From assembly GCF_016888005.1 (NCBI RefSeq), contig NZ_JAFDVE010000011.1, positions 62,001-126,000 of the forward strand: 64,000 nt of DNA. The letters run 5' to 3'. This document shows, piece by piece, positions 41,526 through 50,446 of the stretch (its first letter is position 1; every line of letters starts with the position of its first letter). Below the pieces are notes generated by a model that worked only from the letters and a program-made list of their open reading frames with translations, did not search any database and was not told the DNA's origin. Source of the stretch: Phycicoccus sp. CSK15P-2 (GTDB lineage Bacteria; Actinomycetota; Actinomycetes; Actinomycetales; Dermatophilaceae). The position numbers and the translations under genes are program-made.

Positions 41526-42104
41526 GTGTTCGGACGTGGCAGGACCGGTGACGAGGCTCCCGAGGTCGAGGAACGGCAGGAGCGCGACGGCGCGAAGAAC
41601 CGCCCGACCCCCAAGCGGCGCGACCAAGAGGCCGCGCGCAAGCGCCCCCTCGTCGTCACCGATCGCAAGGAGGCCAAGCGCCAGGACCGCCTCAAGCGGC
41701 GTGAGCAGCTCGCCCGCACCCGGCGCGCCCTGGAGACCGGCGACGAGGCGCACCTGCCGCCCCGCGACAAGGGGCCGGTCCGCCGCTTCATCCGCGACTA
41801 CGTCGACGCCCGACGCAACATCGCCGAGCTCCTCCTGCCGGTCATGCTCGTCGTCCTCGCCCTCAGCCTGGTCCGCAACCAGCTCGTGTTCTCGATCAGC
41901 GTGCTGCTCACCTGGACCTCGGTGTTCGTCGTCGCCGTCGACACCTTCCTCATGTGGCGCGGCCTCAAGCGGAAGGCGGTCGAGAAGTTCGGCGCCGACG
42001 CCCTGGGCCGGGGCAGCGGCTACTACGCCGTGCTCCGGGCCTTCCAGATGCGCCGGCAGCGGATGCCCCGGGCGCAGGTCGAGCGGGGCCAGTACCCGAC
42101 CTGA
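41526..42104 (+). CDS. DUF3043-like conserved actinobacterial membrane protein
   Basis: The 192-residue product has a highly basic N-terminal region (KRRDQEAARKRPLVVTDRKEAKRQDRLKRR in part). It then has RRFIRDYVDARRNIAELLLP and two or three membrane helices (VMLVVLALSLV and SISVLLTWTSVFVVAVDTFLMW), and a conserved tail GSGYYAVLRAFQMRRQRMP. The GTG at 41526 was chosen over the GTG two codons upstream because it lies exactly 7 bases after TAGACT. Its function is unknown. It is widely conserved beside M20 peptidase and PdxS-like genes in actinobacteria (recalled, uncertain). Confidence 0.85.
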   Translation: MFGRGRTGDEAPEVEERQERDGAKNRPTPKRRDQEAARKRPLVVTDRKEAKRQDRLKRREQLARTRRALETGDEAHLPPRDKGPVRRFIRDYVDARRNIAELLLPVMLVVLALSLVRNQLVFSISVLLTWTSVFVVAVDTFLMWRGLKRKAVEKFGADALGRGSGYYAVLRAFQMRRQRMPRAQVERGQYPT

Positions 42105-42111
42105 CCGTCGG

Positions 42112-45100
42112 TCATCCGCCGGTGCGCGCCTCCCGCGCGAGGCACAGGGCGGACAGCATGGTCCCGTATCCCCGGACGGCCAGGGGTGAGGCGTCGCGCC
42201 GGCTCCGGTCCCCGCACCCGCTGCTCCCCCCGTCCCGTGGCAGGACGTCGGGCGAGGTGTCGACCACGGGCTCGGCGCCGCACTCCACCTCCGAGACCGG
42301 CGGGACACCGGACCGGGCCACCTGGTCGTCGCGGGCACAGGTGAGGCCGTCGAGGGACTGCTGCGAGAGGACCCAGCCGAGGGGGGCGGCGATCGAGGGG
42401 CGGGTCGGTTGGAAGAAGACCTTGGCCACCGGACCGCGCCAGGTGTCGAGCGCCGCGCAGACCTCGGGCGGCTCGCTCTCCGGCCCCGTCCCGCATCCGG
42501 GGACGACCTGGTCGGTCCCCAGCGTCGCGGCGACACGGTGCAGCTGGGCGTCGGTGGACGACAGCGCGGCCCGGGCCGCTCCCTGGGTGACGAGCGGGAC
42601 GAGGGCCTCGTTCCTGGCGCCCGGGGCCTCGACCCGGAGGTCGCTGCCGGAGCCGTTGTCGAGGTAGAGGACGACCGGCAGGACGAGGGCATCCCCCGAC
42701 CCGGCGAGCACGGCCGCGTTGTGCGCCCGCACGACGGGCAGCCACCGTGACGCGAGGTCGACGACGGTCCCGATGCCGTCGTTGTCGGCGTAGCCGCCGT
42801 CGACGATCTGCTGAGCGTCGGGGTCCGGCTCCCCGGGCGCGCACCCGCTCGTCACGACGCCGGACGGCGTGACGTACGGGAACCGCGAGGCGAGCAGCGC
42901 CACGGTGCTGGCCCGCAGCGTGGGTGGCGGGCCCGTGCACCCCGACCGCAGGGTGGGCAGGAGGTCGACGCTGCCGGGTGGCGAGGTGGGCGTGCGGCAG
43001 TCGCGCGGGACGGCGTCGGGGTCGAGCGCCGCCTGGCTGAGGAGCGTGCGGCATCGCGTGGCCACCGATGTCGAGTTGAGGACCAGTGCCCCCGTCACGC
43101 GGCCGGTACCGACGTCGAGGAACGGCCGGTCCAGACCGGTGACCGCGCGCTCCCACTCGCGCTCGACGAGGCCGGCGCGGTCGACCCAGCCGGGCTCGTC
43201 GGCCGGGAACGGGACGCCGGCGACGGACCGGACCGGGTCGCGGACGAGCAGGCCGGCCATGGCGACGCCCAGGGCGTCCGGACCGGCCATCCGGCGCACC
43301 GCCTCGAAGGCCGCGCCGTCGTCGGTCGCGGCGGTGACGGTGAGCCCGACCGCGCCCCCGCTGGCCCCCGACGACATGAGGGCCTCCCCGCAGGGCCCAC
43401 CCGCCTCGTGCAGCGCGTCGGTGCCGAGGGCCGTCCACGCGGCGGCCCTGATGCCACCGCCCTCGGCCGCGAGCAGGAAGAGCGGGCGGACACGGTGGGG
43501 TGTGCCGGGCAGGGGCGCACCACACGTGGGGTCGGCCAGGAGACCACGGGCACGGTCGTCGAGGCCTGGCCGGTCCGCCACGGTGCGCGAGCCCGGCGGG
43601 GCCTCGGCCAGAGTCCGTAGTCCGTGCACCCGCGCGTCGCTGCCGGTGAGACCGATGCCGGCGGCGGTGGCGACGACGAGGGTCATCACCGGTGCAGTAC
43701 GCAGCACAGGGGTCCCCGGGCGGGACAGGAGGTCGGGTGCTCCGCCGCCCTGCAGCAGCAGCACCGTGGCACCGAGCGGGACGGCGACCGCGGTGACCGC
43801 GAGGAGCACGACCTCGATGACCCCGAGGTGCGTGACGAACGACCGCGGCCGCAGGCCCAGGGCGACGAAGAGGGAGACCCCGCCCACGAGGAGCGCCCAG
43901 CCGACGGCACGGGCCCGGCCTCGGGCGGCCGGGTCGAGCTCCGCGCCCGGGGTGAGCGCGACGAGGAGCGCAGGATGGGCGAAGCGGGCGAGGGCCTGCC
44001 CGACGAGCAGCGCGGCGGGCCAGACCACGAGAGCCCCGAGCAGACCGACGAGGAGGCACGCCAGCGACCAGCCGCGCTCGCCGAGCGCGACGGGCGCGGC
44101 GAAGGAGCGGACCAGCCCGAGCGCCGGGATAGCGAGGACGAGCACCGCGACGACGTCGCCGACGACCCGCACGGTGCGCGCCGACTCCCGGGTGGCCGGA
44201 CGCAGGTACCTGCTCCACAGGACCCCGCCGCCGGCCCACCGCAGCAGCACCGAGCCGAGCCACAGCACCCAGGGGACGAGCACGGAGACCGCGAGGCGCG
44301 CGAGGATGACGTCCGCGTCCTCGACGACCAGCACGGACACCCCGGCGCCGACGAGGAGCGCCGCGCCGGTGACGAACCACGGGAGGAGCGCCGGGCGGCG
44401 GTAGGGCGCCGCGTCCGGCAGGACCTGCATCGCGACGTAGTGGCTGCGCAGCCGGCCGACGACCGCGACGACCATCATCACCACCGCGGTGAGCGTGCCC
44501 GCCATGGTGAGGCGCGCGCCGGCGGCGCCGTCCGCCCAGCGCCGGTGGACGTCGGGCATCTGGTCGAGAATGTCCGCCCCCGAGGCGAGCCCCAGCGCGG
44601 CGAACGGCACGACGACGAGCAGCGAGAACCGATGGGTGTACAGGCCGGACAACACCTGGCGCCCCACCCCGGGCGGGGTGGCGGGCTCGCCGGGCTCGTA
44701 GGGCGTCGGATGGTCCGGGCCGCGTAGGAGGTCACGGGCCTGGCGCCGCCCGACGACCGCGGCGAGGGCCGCGAGGGCGAGGCAGAGCCAGGTGGCCCGC
44801 GAGGCGGTGACGAGCAGGTCCGGGTCACCGCCCGCCAGGCCCAGCAGGAGACCCGACCCGGCGAGGTCCGCGCCCGCACCGAGGGCCACGAGGACCACCG
44901 CAGCGACGGTCCAGCCCCTCCCGTCCGCGACGGCGAGCGCCCGGCGGCCGAGGAGCAGGACGGCGGCCAGGCCGTACAGCAGGGCGAACACGACGTCGAC
45001 GACCGCGTACGCGGTGACCCATCCGTCGAGCGCCGGCCTGGTGGAGGCGGCTCCGGCCAGCGCGGTCCACGTGGCGACGAGCTCGCCGCGCGGGGTGGTC

Positions 45101-45327
45101 AGCGCCCCCGGGCCGGTGAGGGTCGTCAGGGAGGCGGACTCACCGTCGAGGACCACCTGCGCGACGAGCCCGGCCAGCTGGGCCAGCCCGATGAGAGCGG
45201 CCGTCAGGGCGCAGGCCCATGCCCCCGCGGCGGCCACCGTCCACGACGGGAGGGAGGCACGGAAGTCCTCTCGACGCTCCTCCTCCGTGCGGGACTGCAG
45301 CAGCGTCGTCGCTCCGAGCGATGTCAT
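42112..45327 (-). CDS. Large membrane protein with C-terminal patatin-like phospholipase domain
   Basis: In this 1071-residue protein, roughly the first 550 residues hold about ten to twelve hydrophobic segments. The C-terminal half has a patatin-type Ser-Asp hydrolase: oxyanion-hole motif AAEGGGIRAAAW, nucleophile elbow SSGASGGAVG (GxSxG, Ser 656) and the catalytic Asp motif DGGYADNDG (Asp 843). It would be a membrane-tethered acyl hydrolase. A cysteine-rich tail near residues 980-1050 (CALD, CARD, ECGAE, SGCGD) suggests disulfides, favouring an extracytoplasmic catalytic domain. The ATG at 45327 has a weak AGGA. The gene ends 7 bases from the convergent DUF3043-like stop. I know no characterised equivalent. 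Confidence 0.85.
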   Translation of the reverse strand: MTSLGATTLLQSRTEEERREDFRASLPSWTVAAAGAWACALTAALIGLAQLAGLVAQVVLDGESASLTTLTGPGALTTPRGELVATWTALAGAASTRPALDGWVTAYAVVDVVFALLYGLAAVLLLGRRALAVADGRGWTVAAVVLVALGAGADLAGSGLLLGLAGGDPDLLVTASRATWLCLALAALAAVVGRRQARDLLRGPDHPTPYEPGEPATPPGVGRQVLSGLYTHRFSLLVVVPFAALGLASGADILDQMPDVHRRWADGAAGARLTMAGTLTAVVMMVVAVVGRLRSHYVAMQVLPDAAPYRRPALLPWFVTGAALLVGAGVSVLVVEDADVILARLAVSVLVPWVLWLGSVLLRWAGGGVLWSRYLRPATRESARTVRVVGDVVAVLVLAIPALGLVRSFAAPVALGERGWSLACLLVGLLGALVVWPAALLVGQALARFAHPALLVALTPGAELDPAARGRARAVGWALLVGGVSLFVALGLRPRSFVTHLGVIEVVLLAVTAVAVPLGATVLLLQGGGAPDLLSRPGTPVLRTAPVMTLVVATAAGIGLTGSDARVHGLRTLAEAPPGSRTVADRPGLDDRARGLLADPTCGAPLPGTPHRVRPLFLLAAEGGGIRAAAWTALGTDALHEAGGPCGEALMSSGASGGAVGLTVTAATDDGAAFEAVRRMAGPDALGVAMAGLLVRDPVRSVAGVPFPADEPGWVDRAGLVEREWERAVTGLDRPFLDVGTGRVTGALVLNSTSVATRCRTLLSQAALDPDAVPRDCRTPTSPPGSVDLLPTLRSGCTGPPPTLRASTVALLASRFPYVTPSGVVTSGCAPGEPDPDAQQIVDGGYADNDGIGTVVDLASRWLPVVRAHNAAVLAGSGDALVLPVVLYLDNGSGSDLRVEAPGARNEALVPLVTQGAARAALSSTDAQLHRVAATLGTDQVVPGCGTGPESEPPEVCAALDTWRGPVAKVFFQPTRPSIAAPLGWVLSQQSLDGLTCARDDQVARSGVPPVSEVECGAEPVVDTSPDVLPRDGGSSGCGDRSRRDASPLAVRGYGTMLSALCLAREARTGG

Positions 45328-45602
45328 GTCGTTCCTACTCTGCCGGTCTCAGCGATGCCGGCACGTTGGAGCGTCGCTGCGACAGGGCGTCAGCACCTAC
45401 GGCTCCACGGTGGGGTCACCCCGACGCTCCTGATCCTGCAGAACATCGCCCGTCATCATCGGCAATTCCCCGCACGGAGGTCTTGGGGAAATACTGAGGA
45501 TGCCTTCCACACACATTCCTCAGAACTGTGGCCGGTTCCAGACCATGGGCGAGCGGGGTGGGCGCTCGCGCGGTGCGGTGGGTGGCGCCGGTGCGACACC
45601 CC

Positions 45603-45824
45603 TCAGGGAGGATCGGCTGGTTCGAGGCCCATCGGGCCGTAGACGACCTCACCGTCGCGGAGGAGGGTCACCGTGGCCACGCCGGCGCCGGCGAGCTCGC
45701 GCCACACCTCGCCCAGCCAGCTCTCGGCGTCGGACTGGGTGGGGAACGCCGTCGCCGTCGCCGGCTCCGCGGTGACCTCGGCGCCGTCGGGTCCGGCGTA
45801 GGACCACGTCCACTGCTCGCTCAC
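45603..45824 (-). CDS. Small conserved actinobacterial hypothetical protein after gcvT
   Basis: The 73-residue protein starts [16 protein letters not shown] and contains [32 protein letters not shown] and a YGPMGLEP ending. I recall similar small proteins next to actinobacterial gcvT genes with no known role. The GTG at 45824 overlaps the gcvT stop as GTGA, so translation is coupled. No cysteines or membrane helix. Confidence 0.8.
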   Translation of the reverse strand: MSEQWTWSYAGPDGAEVTAEPATATAFPTQSDAESWLGEVWRELAGAGVATVTLLRDGEVVYGPMGLEPADPP

Positions 45825-46924
45825 GACGACCGCACCCCCGTCTCGACGAAGGGCGGTTTGGTGACGGTGGCGGCGACCTCCCGGCCCCGCACGTCGATGA
45901 CGACCTCGTCGCCGAGGGCGACCGAGCGGTCGAGCAGCGCCAACGCGACGCCCTGCTTCCGGGTGGGCGAGAACGTCCCCGACGTGACCTCCCCGACCAC
46001 CCCGCCCGAGGCGTCCGTGACGGCACAGTGCGCACGGGGGATGCCCCGCCCGGTGACGACGAGCCCCCGAAGGAGCCGGGTCTCCTTGGCCGCACGCTCG
46101 GCGGTCAGCGCCTCCCTGCCCCAGAACGACTCCTTGTCCCAGCCGACGGCCCACGCCGCACCGGCCATCACCGGCGTGATGTCGAGCGAGAGGTCGTTGC
46201 CGTGCAGCGGGTAGCCCATCTCGGTGCGCAGCGTGTCCCGCGCGCCGAGCCCGGCCGGCAGACCGCCCTCGGCGGCCACGGCCTCGGCGAGGGCGTCCCA
46301 CAGCGCCGCGGAGTCGTCCCACGCGGGGACGAGCTCGTAGCCGCGCTCCCCCGTGTAGCCGGTGCGGCAGACGATGACCGGTCGGCCCTCCCACTCGGTC
46401 TCGACGAAGCTCATGTAGTCGTGGTCGACGGGCAGCCCCAAGCGGGTGAGGACCTCGTCCGAGCTCGGCCCCTGCACGGCGAGCACGCCGTACCCCTCGT
46501 GCAGGTCCTCGACGCCCACGCCCTCCGGCGCGGCCGCGGCAAGCATCCGGACGACCTCGGCGGTGTTCGCGGCGTTCGGGACGAGGAAGACGTCGTCGTC
46601 GCTGCGCAGGTACTGGATGAGGTCGTCGACGACGCCGCCGGTCTCGGTGCAGCACATGGTGTACTGCGCCTGGCCGGGACCGATCCGACGCAGGTCGTTG
46701 GTGAGGCACGCGTTGACGAGGTCCGCGGCCCCCGGACCGGAGACCCGCGCCTTGCCGAGGTGCGAGACGTCGAAGAGGCCGACCTTCGTGCGCACCGCCG
46801 TGTGCTCCGCGACGACGCCGCCGCCGGGGTACTCCAGGGGCATCGACCAGCCCCCGAAGTCGGCCGTCCTCGCGCCGAGGGCGACGTGCCGGTCGTGCAG
46901 CGGCGAGAGCTTGGGGTCGGTCAT
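45821..46924 (-). CDS. gcvT: Glycine cleavage system T protein (aminomethyltransferase)
   Basis: The 367-residue T protein transfers the methylene group of the aminomethyl-lipoyl H protein to tetrahydrofolate, releasing ammonia. Blocks: [94 protein letters not shown] and [21 protein letters not shown]. The ATG at 46924 is 7 bases after TACGGT (46932-46937, minus strand), excluding a longer start. gcvH and gcvP are not present in the window. It is divergent from pepA. Confidence 0.95.
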   Translation of the reverse strand: MTDPKLSPLHDRHVALGARTADFGGWSMPLEYPGGGVVAEHTAVRTKVGLFDVSHLGKARVSGPGAADLVNACLTNDLRRIGPGQAQYTMCCTETGGVVDDLIQYLRSDDDVFLVPNAANTAEVVRMLAAAAPEGVGVEDLHEGYGVLAVQGPSSDEVLTRLGLPVDHDYMSFVETEWEGRPVIVCRTGYTGERGYELVPAWDDSAALWDALAEAVAAEGGLPAGLGARDTLRTEMGYPLHGNDLSLDITPVMAGAAWAVGWDKESFWGREALTAERAAKETRLLRGLVVTGRGIPRAHCAVTDASGGVVGEVTSGTFSPTRKQGVALALLDRSVALGDEVVIDVRGREVAATVTKPPFVETGVRSS

Positions 46925-46980
46925 GCCAGGCACCGTACCGCGGGTCGTGGACACCCACCGGCCCGGATAGTCTGCCGAGC
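46925..46980. promoter_or_regulatory. Divergent leaderless promoters of gcvT and pepA
   Basis: Minus-strand TACGGT (46932-46937) and plus-strand TAGTCT (46968-46973) each end 7 bases before an ATG. The entire control region is only 56 bases, so the two -35 zones lie across each other. No glycine-riboswitch sequence can fit. Confidence 0.6.
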
Positions 46981-48507
46981 ATGACTGCGCTGTCCGTCTC
47001 GACCAAGACCGCCTCAGACCTCCCCGTGGACACCCTCGTCGTGGGGTCGGTACGGACCGACGACGGAGCCGCCCTCGCGGCGGGGCACGGCCTGCCCCGC
47101 AAGGCGGTCGTACACCTCCAGGCCGTCCTCGCCGACCTCGAGGCCACCGGGGCGCCGGGCGAGGCGCACCGGGTCGTCGCGGTCCCGGGGGTCAAGGCCA
47201 CCTCGGTCGTCGTCGCCGGCCTCGGGGACGGCACGGCGCGCACGACCTCGTTCGGCGCCGACGCGCTCCGGGACGCCGCTGGGCACGCGCTGCGCTCGGT
47301 CCGCGGCAAGAAGACCGTGGCGGTCGCGCTGCCCACGCCGGACGCCGAGAGCGTCGCGGCCGTCGCGGACGGCGCGTTCGCCGGCTGCTACCTCTACGAC
47401 AAGGCGGCGCCGCTCGCCGGACGCAGGGCCCGCAAGGGCGGCACCGCCCCGGGTGCCGGTCCCAAGGTGACGGTCGTGTCCGGTGCCGGCCAGGGCAAGG
47501 CGGTCCGGGAGGCCGTGAGCCGTGCGGGCGTCGTCGGCGCGGCCCGCGACTGGGCCCGGGACCTCGTCAACACCCCACCGAACCTGCTCTACCCGCAGTC
47601 CTTCGCGGACGCCGTCAAGAAACGTGCCTCGGCGTCGAGCGCAAAGATCTCGGTGTCCGTCCTCGACGAGAAGGCGCTCGCGAAGGGTGGCTTCGGCGGC
47701 ATCGTCGGCGTGGGGCAGGGCTCGGCCAACCCGCCGCGCATCGTCACGATGTCGTGGTCCCCGTCCGGTGCCAAGGGGTCGGTGGCCCTCGTCGGCAAGG
47801 GCATCACCTTCGACTCCGGCGGCCTGAACATCAAGCCGTCCACCGGGATGGTGACGATGAAGAGCGACATGGCCGGCTCCGCCGCCGTCGCGGCCACCGT
47901 CCTCGCCGCGGCCGAGCTCGGGCTACCGGTCGCCGTCACCGGCTACCTCTGCCTCGCCGAGAACATGCCCGGAGGCGGCGCCCAGCGGCCGAGCGACGTC
48001 GTCGTCATGCGCGACGGCACGAGCGTCGAGATCCTCGACACCGACGCCGAGGGCCGGATGGTCCTCGGCGACGGCATCTGCCTCGCCAGCGAGAAGAAGC
48101 CCGACTGGATCGTCGACATCGCGACGCTCACCGGCGCCCAGGTCGTGGCCCTCGGCGAGGAGGTCGCCGGGGTCATGGGCAACGACGAGGACTTCCGCGC
48201 GCGGGTCGTCGCGGCCGGGGCCGCCTCGGGCGAGGACTCCTGGGCCATGCCGCTCCCGGCTGCCCTGCGGGCCAAGCTGGACACCCCGACCGCGGACATC
48301 GCCCACAAGGGGGACCGCGACGGCGGGATGCTCACCGCGGCGATCTTCCTCGGCGAGTTCGTCGGCGAGGGCATCCCGTGGGCGCACATCGACATCGCCG
48401 GACCGTCGTTCAACACCAAGGCCGCCCGCGGGCGGGTGCCCAAGGGTGGGACGGGCTACGGCGTCGGGACCCTCGTCGGGCTCGTCGAGCAGCACGCCGG
48501 GCGCTGA
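46981..48507 (+). CDS. pepA: Leucyl aminopeptidase (M17 family)
   Basis: The 508-residue cytosolic aminopeptidase removes N-terminal residues. It has the N-terminal macro-like domain ([19 protein letters not shown]) and the M17 catalytic domain: [20 protein letters not shown] (metal ligands), [27 protein letters not shown] and the signature [14 protein letters not shown] in the form [13 protein letters not shown]. The ATG at 46981 is 7 bases behind TAGTCT. M. tuberculosis pepB lies beside gcvT in the same way (recalled). Confidence 0.95.
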   Translation: MTALSVSTKTASDLPVDTLVVGSVRTDDGAALAAGHGLPRKAVVHLQAVLADLEATGAPGEAHRVVAVPGVKATSVVVAGLGDGTARTTSFGADALRDAAGHALRSVRGKKTVAVALPTPDAESVAAVADGAFAGCYLYDKAAPLAGRRARKGGTAPGAGPKVTVVSGAGQGKAVREAVSRAGVVGAARDWARDLVNTPPNLLYPQSFADAVKKRASASSAKISVSVLDEKALAKGGFGGIVGVGQGSANPPRIVTMSWSPSGAKGSVALVGKGITFDSGGLNIKPSTGMVTMKSDMAGSAAVAATVLAAAELGLPVAVTGYLCLAENMPGGGAQRPSDVVVMRDGTSVEILDTDAEGRMVLGDGICLASEKKPDWIVDIATLTGAQVVALGEEVAGVMGNDEDFRARVVAAGAASGEDSWAMPLPAALRAKLDTPTADIAHKGDRDGGMLTAAIFLGEFVGEGIPWAHIDIAGPSFNTKAARGRVPKGGTGYGVGTLVGLVEQHAGR

Positions 48508-48538
48508 GCCCCGCGGCGCCGCCCGGGCGCGGATGCCG

Positions 48539-48865
48539 TCAGCGGCCGTCCTGCTCGCGCTGCCGGGCCGTCCAGGCACGCATCCGGGCCGGGTACCCGG
48601 TGAGGTTGACGTCGTAGACCGGCACGTCGAGGTCGCGCGCGACGTCGAACGCCACCGGCCGCGACGGCAGGGCCCGCCGCGTCCACTCGCCGTCGTGGGC
48701 GATGAGCACGACGGTCGTCGCCGTGACGTGGGTGGCGGGCTCGACGTACGCCTCGACCCCCCTGCGGCTCCGCGCGAAGTCGGTGAGGTGCGACCGCGCG
48801 CTCGCGAGGTCGCTGCCGTCGTGGGGGTTCGCCGAGCGGCGGCGGCCCCGGGTCCAGAACGCCAT
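48539..48865 (-). CDS. Conserved actinobacterial hypothetical protein beside lpd
   Basis: The 108-residue protein opens MAFWTRGRRRSANPHDGSDL and contains SHLTDFARSRRGVEAYVEP, TTVVLIAHDGEWTRRAL and PVYDVNLTGYPARMRAWTARQRE. I recall this as a conserved actinobacterial family of unknown function near dihydrolipoamide dehydrogenase genes. The beta-strand-rich middle (TATTVVLIAHDGEWTR) looks like a small alpha/beta fold. The ATG at 48865 is 6 bases after TATCGT (48872-48877, minus strand). It converges on pepA with 31 bases between stops. Confidence 0.8.
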   Translation of the reverse strand: MAFWTRGRRRSANPHDGSDLASARSHLTDFARSRRGVEAYVEPATHVTATTVVLIAHDGEWTRRALPSRPVAFDVARDLDVPVYDVNLTGYPARMRAWTARQREQDGR

Positions 48866-49024
48866 GCCCACACGATAGGCGCTGCCGCTGACCGCGGGCT
48901 GACCACTCCGAGGATCCGCCTCGTGCCCGGATGCCGGGAGTGACAGGATGCGGGACGACGCCGGCGACGCCACCCCCGTCCGACGGCGCGGACCACGCCC
49001 TGCAGCGAGAGGAACCCGAACGCG

Positions 49025-50407
49025 ATGTCGGCCACCGCCGAGACCAGCCATGACCTCGTCGTCCTCGGGGGAGGCAGCGGCGGCTACGCGTGCGCGCTGC
49101 GGGCCGCCGAGCTCGGCATGCGGGTCGCCCTCGTCGAGAAGGACCTCCTCGGCGGCACCTGCCTGCACCGTGGGTGCATCCCCACCAAGGCGTTGCTCCA
49201 CGCGGCGGAGGTCGCCGAGGCCGCCCGCGAGGGCGACCGGTTCGGCGTCCGGTCGAGCTTCGAGGGCGTCGACCTCCCCGCTCTCACGACGTACCGCGAG
49301 CACGTCGTCGACCGGCTGTACCGAGGGCTGCAGGGGCTCGTGAGGTCTCGCGAGGTCGAGCTCGTCGAGGGTGAGGGCCGGCTCGACGGACCGTCCACGG
49401 TGGTCGTCGGTGACCGTCGCCTCGTCGGGCGGCACGTCGTGCTCGCCACCGGGTCGCGGGCCAGCACCCTCCCCGGGCTCGAGCTCGGCGGCCGGGTCGT
49501 GACGAGCGACGGCGTGCTCGGCCTCACCGAGATGCCGTGGCGCGTGGTCGTCCTCGGGGGCGGGGTCATCGGCGTCGAGCTCGCCTCCGTCATGCGCTCT
49601 CTCGGGTGCGAGGTAACGGTCGTCGAGGCCCTGCCGCGTCTCGTCTCCGCCGAGGACCCGGCGTCGTCGAAGGCCCTCGAGCGGGCCTTCCGCGGGCGCG
49701 GGATCGCAGTGCGCACCGACACCCGGTTCGAGTCCGCCACGCAGGACGACGACGGCGTCACGGTGCGGCTCGAGGGCGGGGAGGAGCTGCGCGGTGACCT
49801 GCTGCTCGTCGCGGTCGGACGCGGACCGGTGACCGAGGGGCTCGGCTACGAGGAGGCGGGGGTGACCCTCGAGCGGGGGTACGTCGTCACCGACGAGCGT
49901 TGCCGGACCGGGGTGGACGGCCTGTGGGCGGTCGGCGACATCGTCCCCGGCCTCCAGCTCGCGCACCGTGGCTTCGCCCAGGGCGTGTTCGTCGCCGAGG
50001 AGATCGCGGGCCTCTCCCCCGTCCCGGTCGTCGACAGCCAGGTCCCCAGGGTCACCTACTGCGACCCCGAGGTCGCGTCCGTCGGGCTCACCGAGGAGCA
50101 GGCGCGCGCCGAGCACGGTGACGCCGTCGAGGCCTACGAGTACAACCTCGCGGGCAACGGCCGGTCCCAGATCCTCGGCACCAAGGGCTTCGTCAAGGTC
50201 GTCCGGGTCACCGACGGGCCGGTCGTCGGCCTGCACATGGTCGGCTCGAGGATGGGCGAGCAGGTCGGAGAGGCCCAGCTCATCGTCGGCTGGGAGGCCT
50301 ACCCCGAGGACGTCGCTCCCTTCGTGCACGCGCACCCGACGCAGAACGAGGCACTCGGCGAAGCCCACATGGCGCTCGCCGGCAAACCGCTGCACGCACA
50401 CAACTAG
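49025..50407 (+). CDS. lpd: Dihydrolipoyl dehydrogenase (E3)
   Basis: The 460-residue flavoenzyme reoxidises dihydrolipoamide of 2-oxo acid dehydrogenase complexes. It has the FAD site LVVLGGGSGGYACALRAAELG, the redox disulfide GGTCLHRGCIPTKAL and the NAD site VVVLGGGVIGVELASVMRSLG. The second FAD block is GLWAVGDIVPGLQLAHRGFAQG, and HAHPTQNEALGEA holds the His-Glu dyad of the dimer interface. The ATG at 49025 follows GAGAGGAA with a long spacing. sucB starts 39 bases downstream, so E3 and E2 are co-transcribed. Confidence 0.96.
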   Translation: MSATAETSHDLVVLGGGSGGYACALRAAELGMRVALVEKDLLGGTCLHRGCIPTKALLHAAEVAEAAREGDRFGVRSSFEGVDLPALTTYREHVVDRLYRGLQGLVRSREVELVEGEGRLDGPSTVVVGDRRLVGRHVVLATGSRASTLPGLELGGRVVTSDGVLGLTEMPWRVVVLGGGVIGVELASVMRSLGCEVTVVEALPRLVSAEDPASSKALERAFRGRGIAVRTDTRFESATQDDDGVTVRLEGGEELRGDLLLVAVGRGPVTEGLGYEEAGVTLERGYVVTDERCRTGVDGLWAVGDIVPGLQLAHRGFAQGVFVAEEIAGLSPVPVVDSQVPRVTYCDPEVASVGLTEEQARAEHGDAVEAYEYNLAGNGRSQILGTKGFVKVVRVTDGPVVGLHMVGSRMGEQVGEAQLIVGWEAYPEDVAPFVHAHPTQNEALGEAHMALAGKPLHAHN

Positions 50408-50446
50408 AGTGATGACCGCCACCGCCCACGAAGGAGAGCAGCACTG

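Noticed and set aside
45328-45602. Possible regulatory RNA in the 275-base gap upstream of the patatin gene (weak inverted repeats TTCCCC/GGGGAA at 45466-45490 and CTGAGGA/TCCTCAG at 45494-45523)
   Set aside because: Stems are only 6-7 bp with long loops, no known riboswitch core was recognised, and no coding frame has a start signal. Nothing can be supported beyond noncoding DNA.
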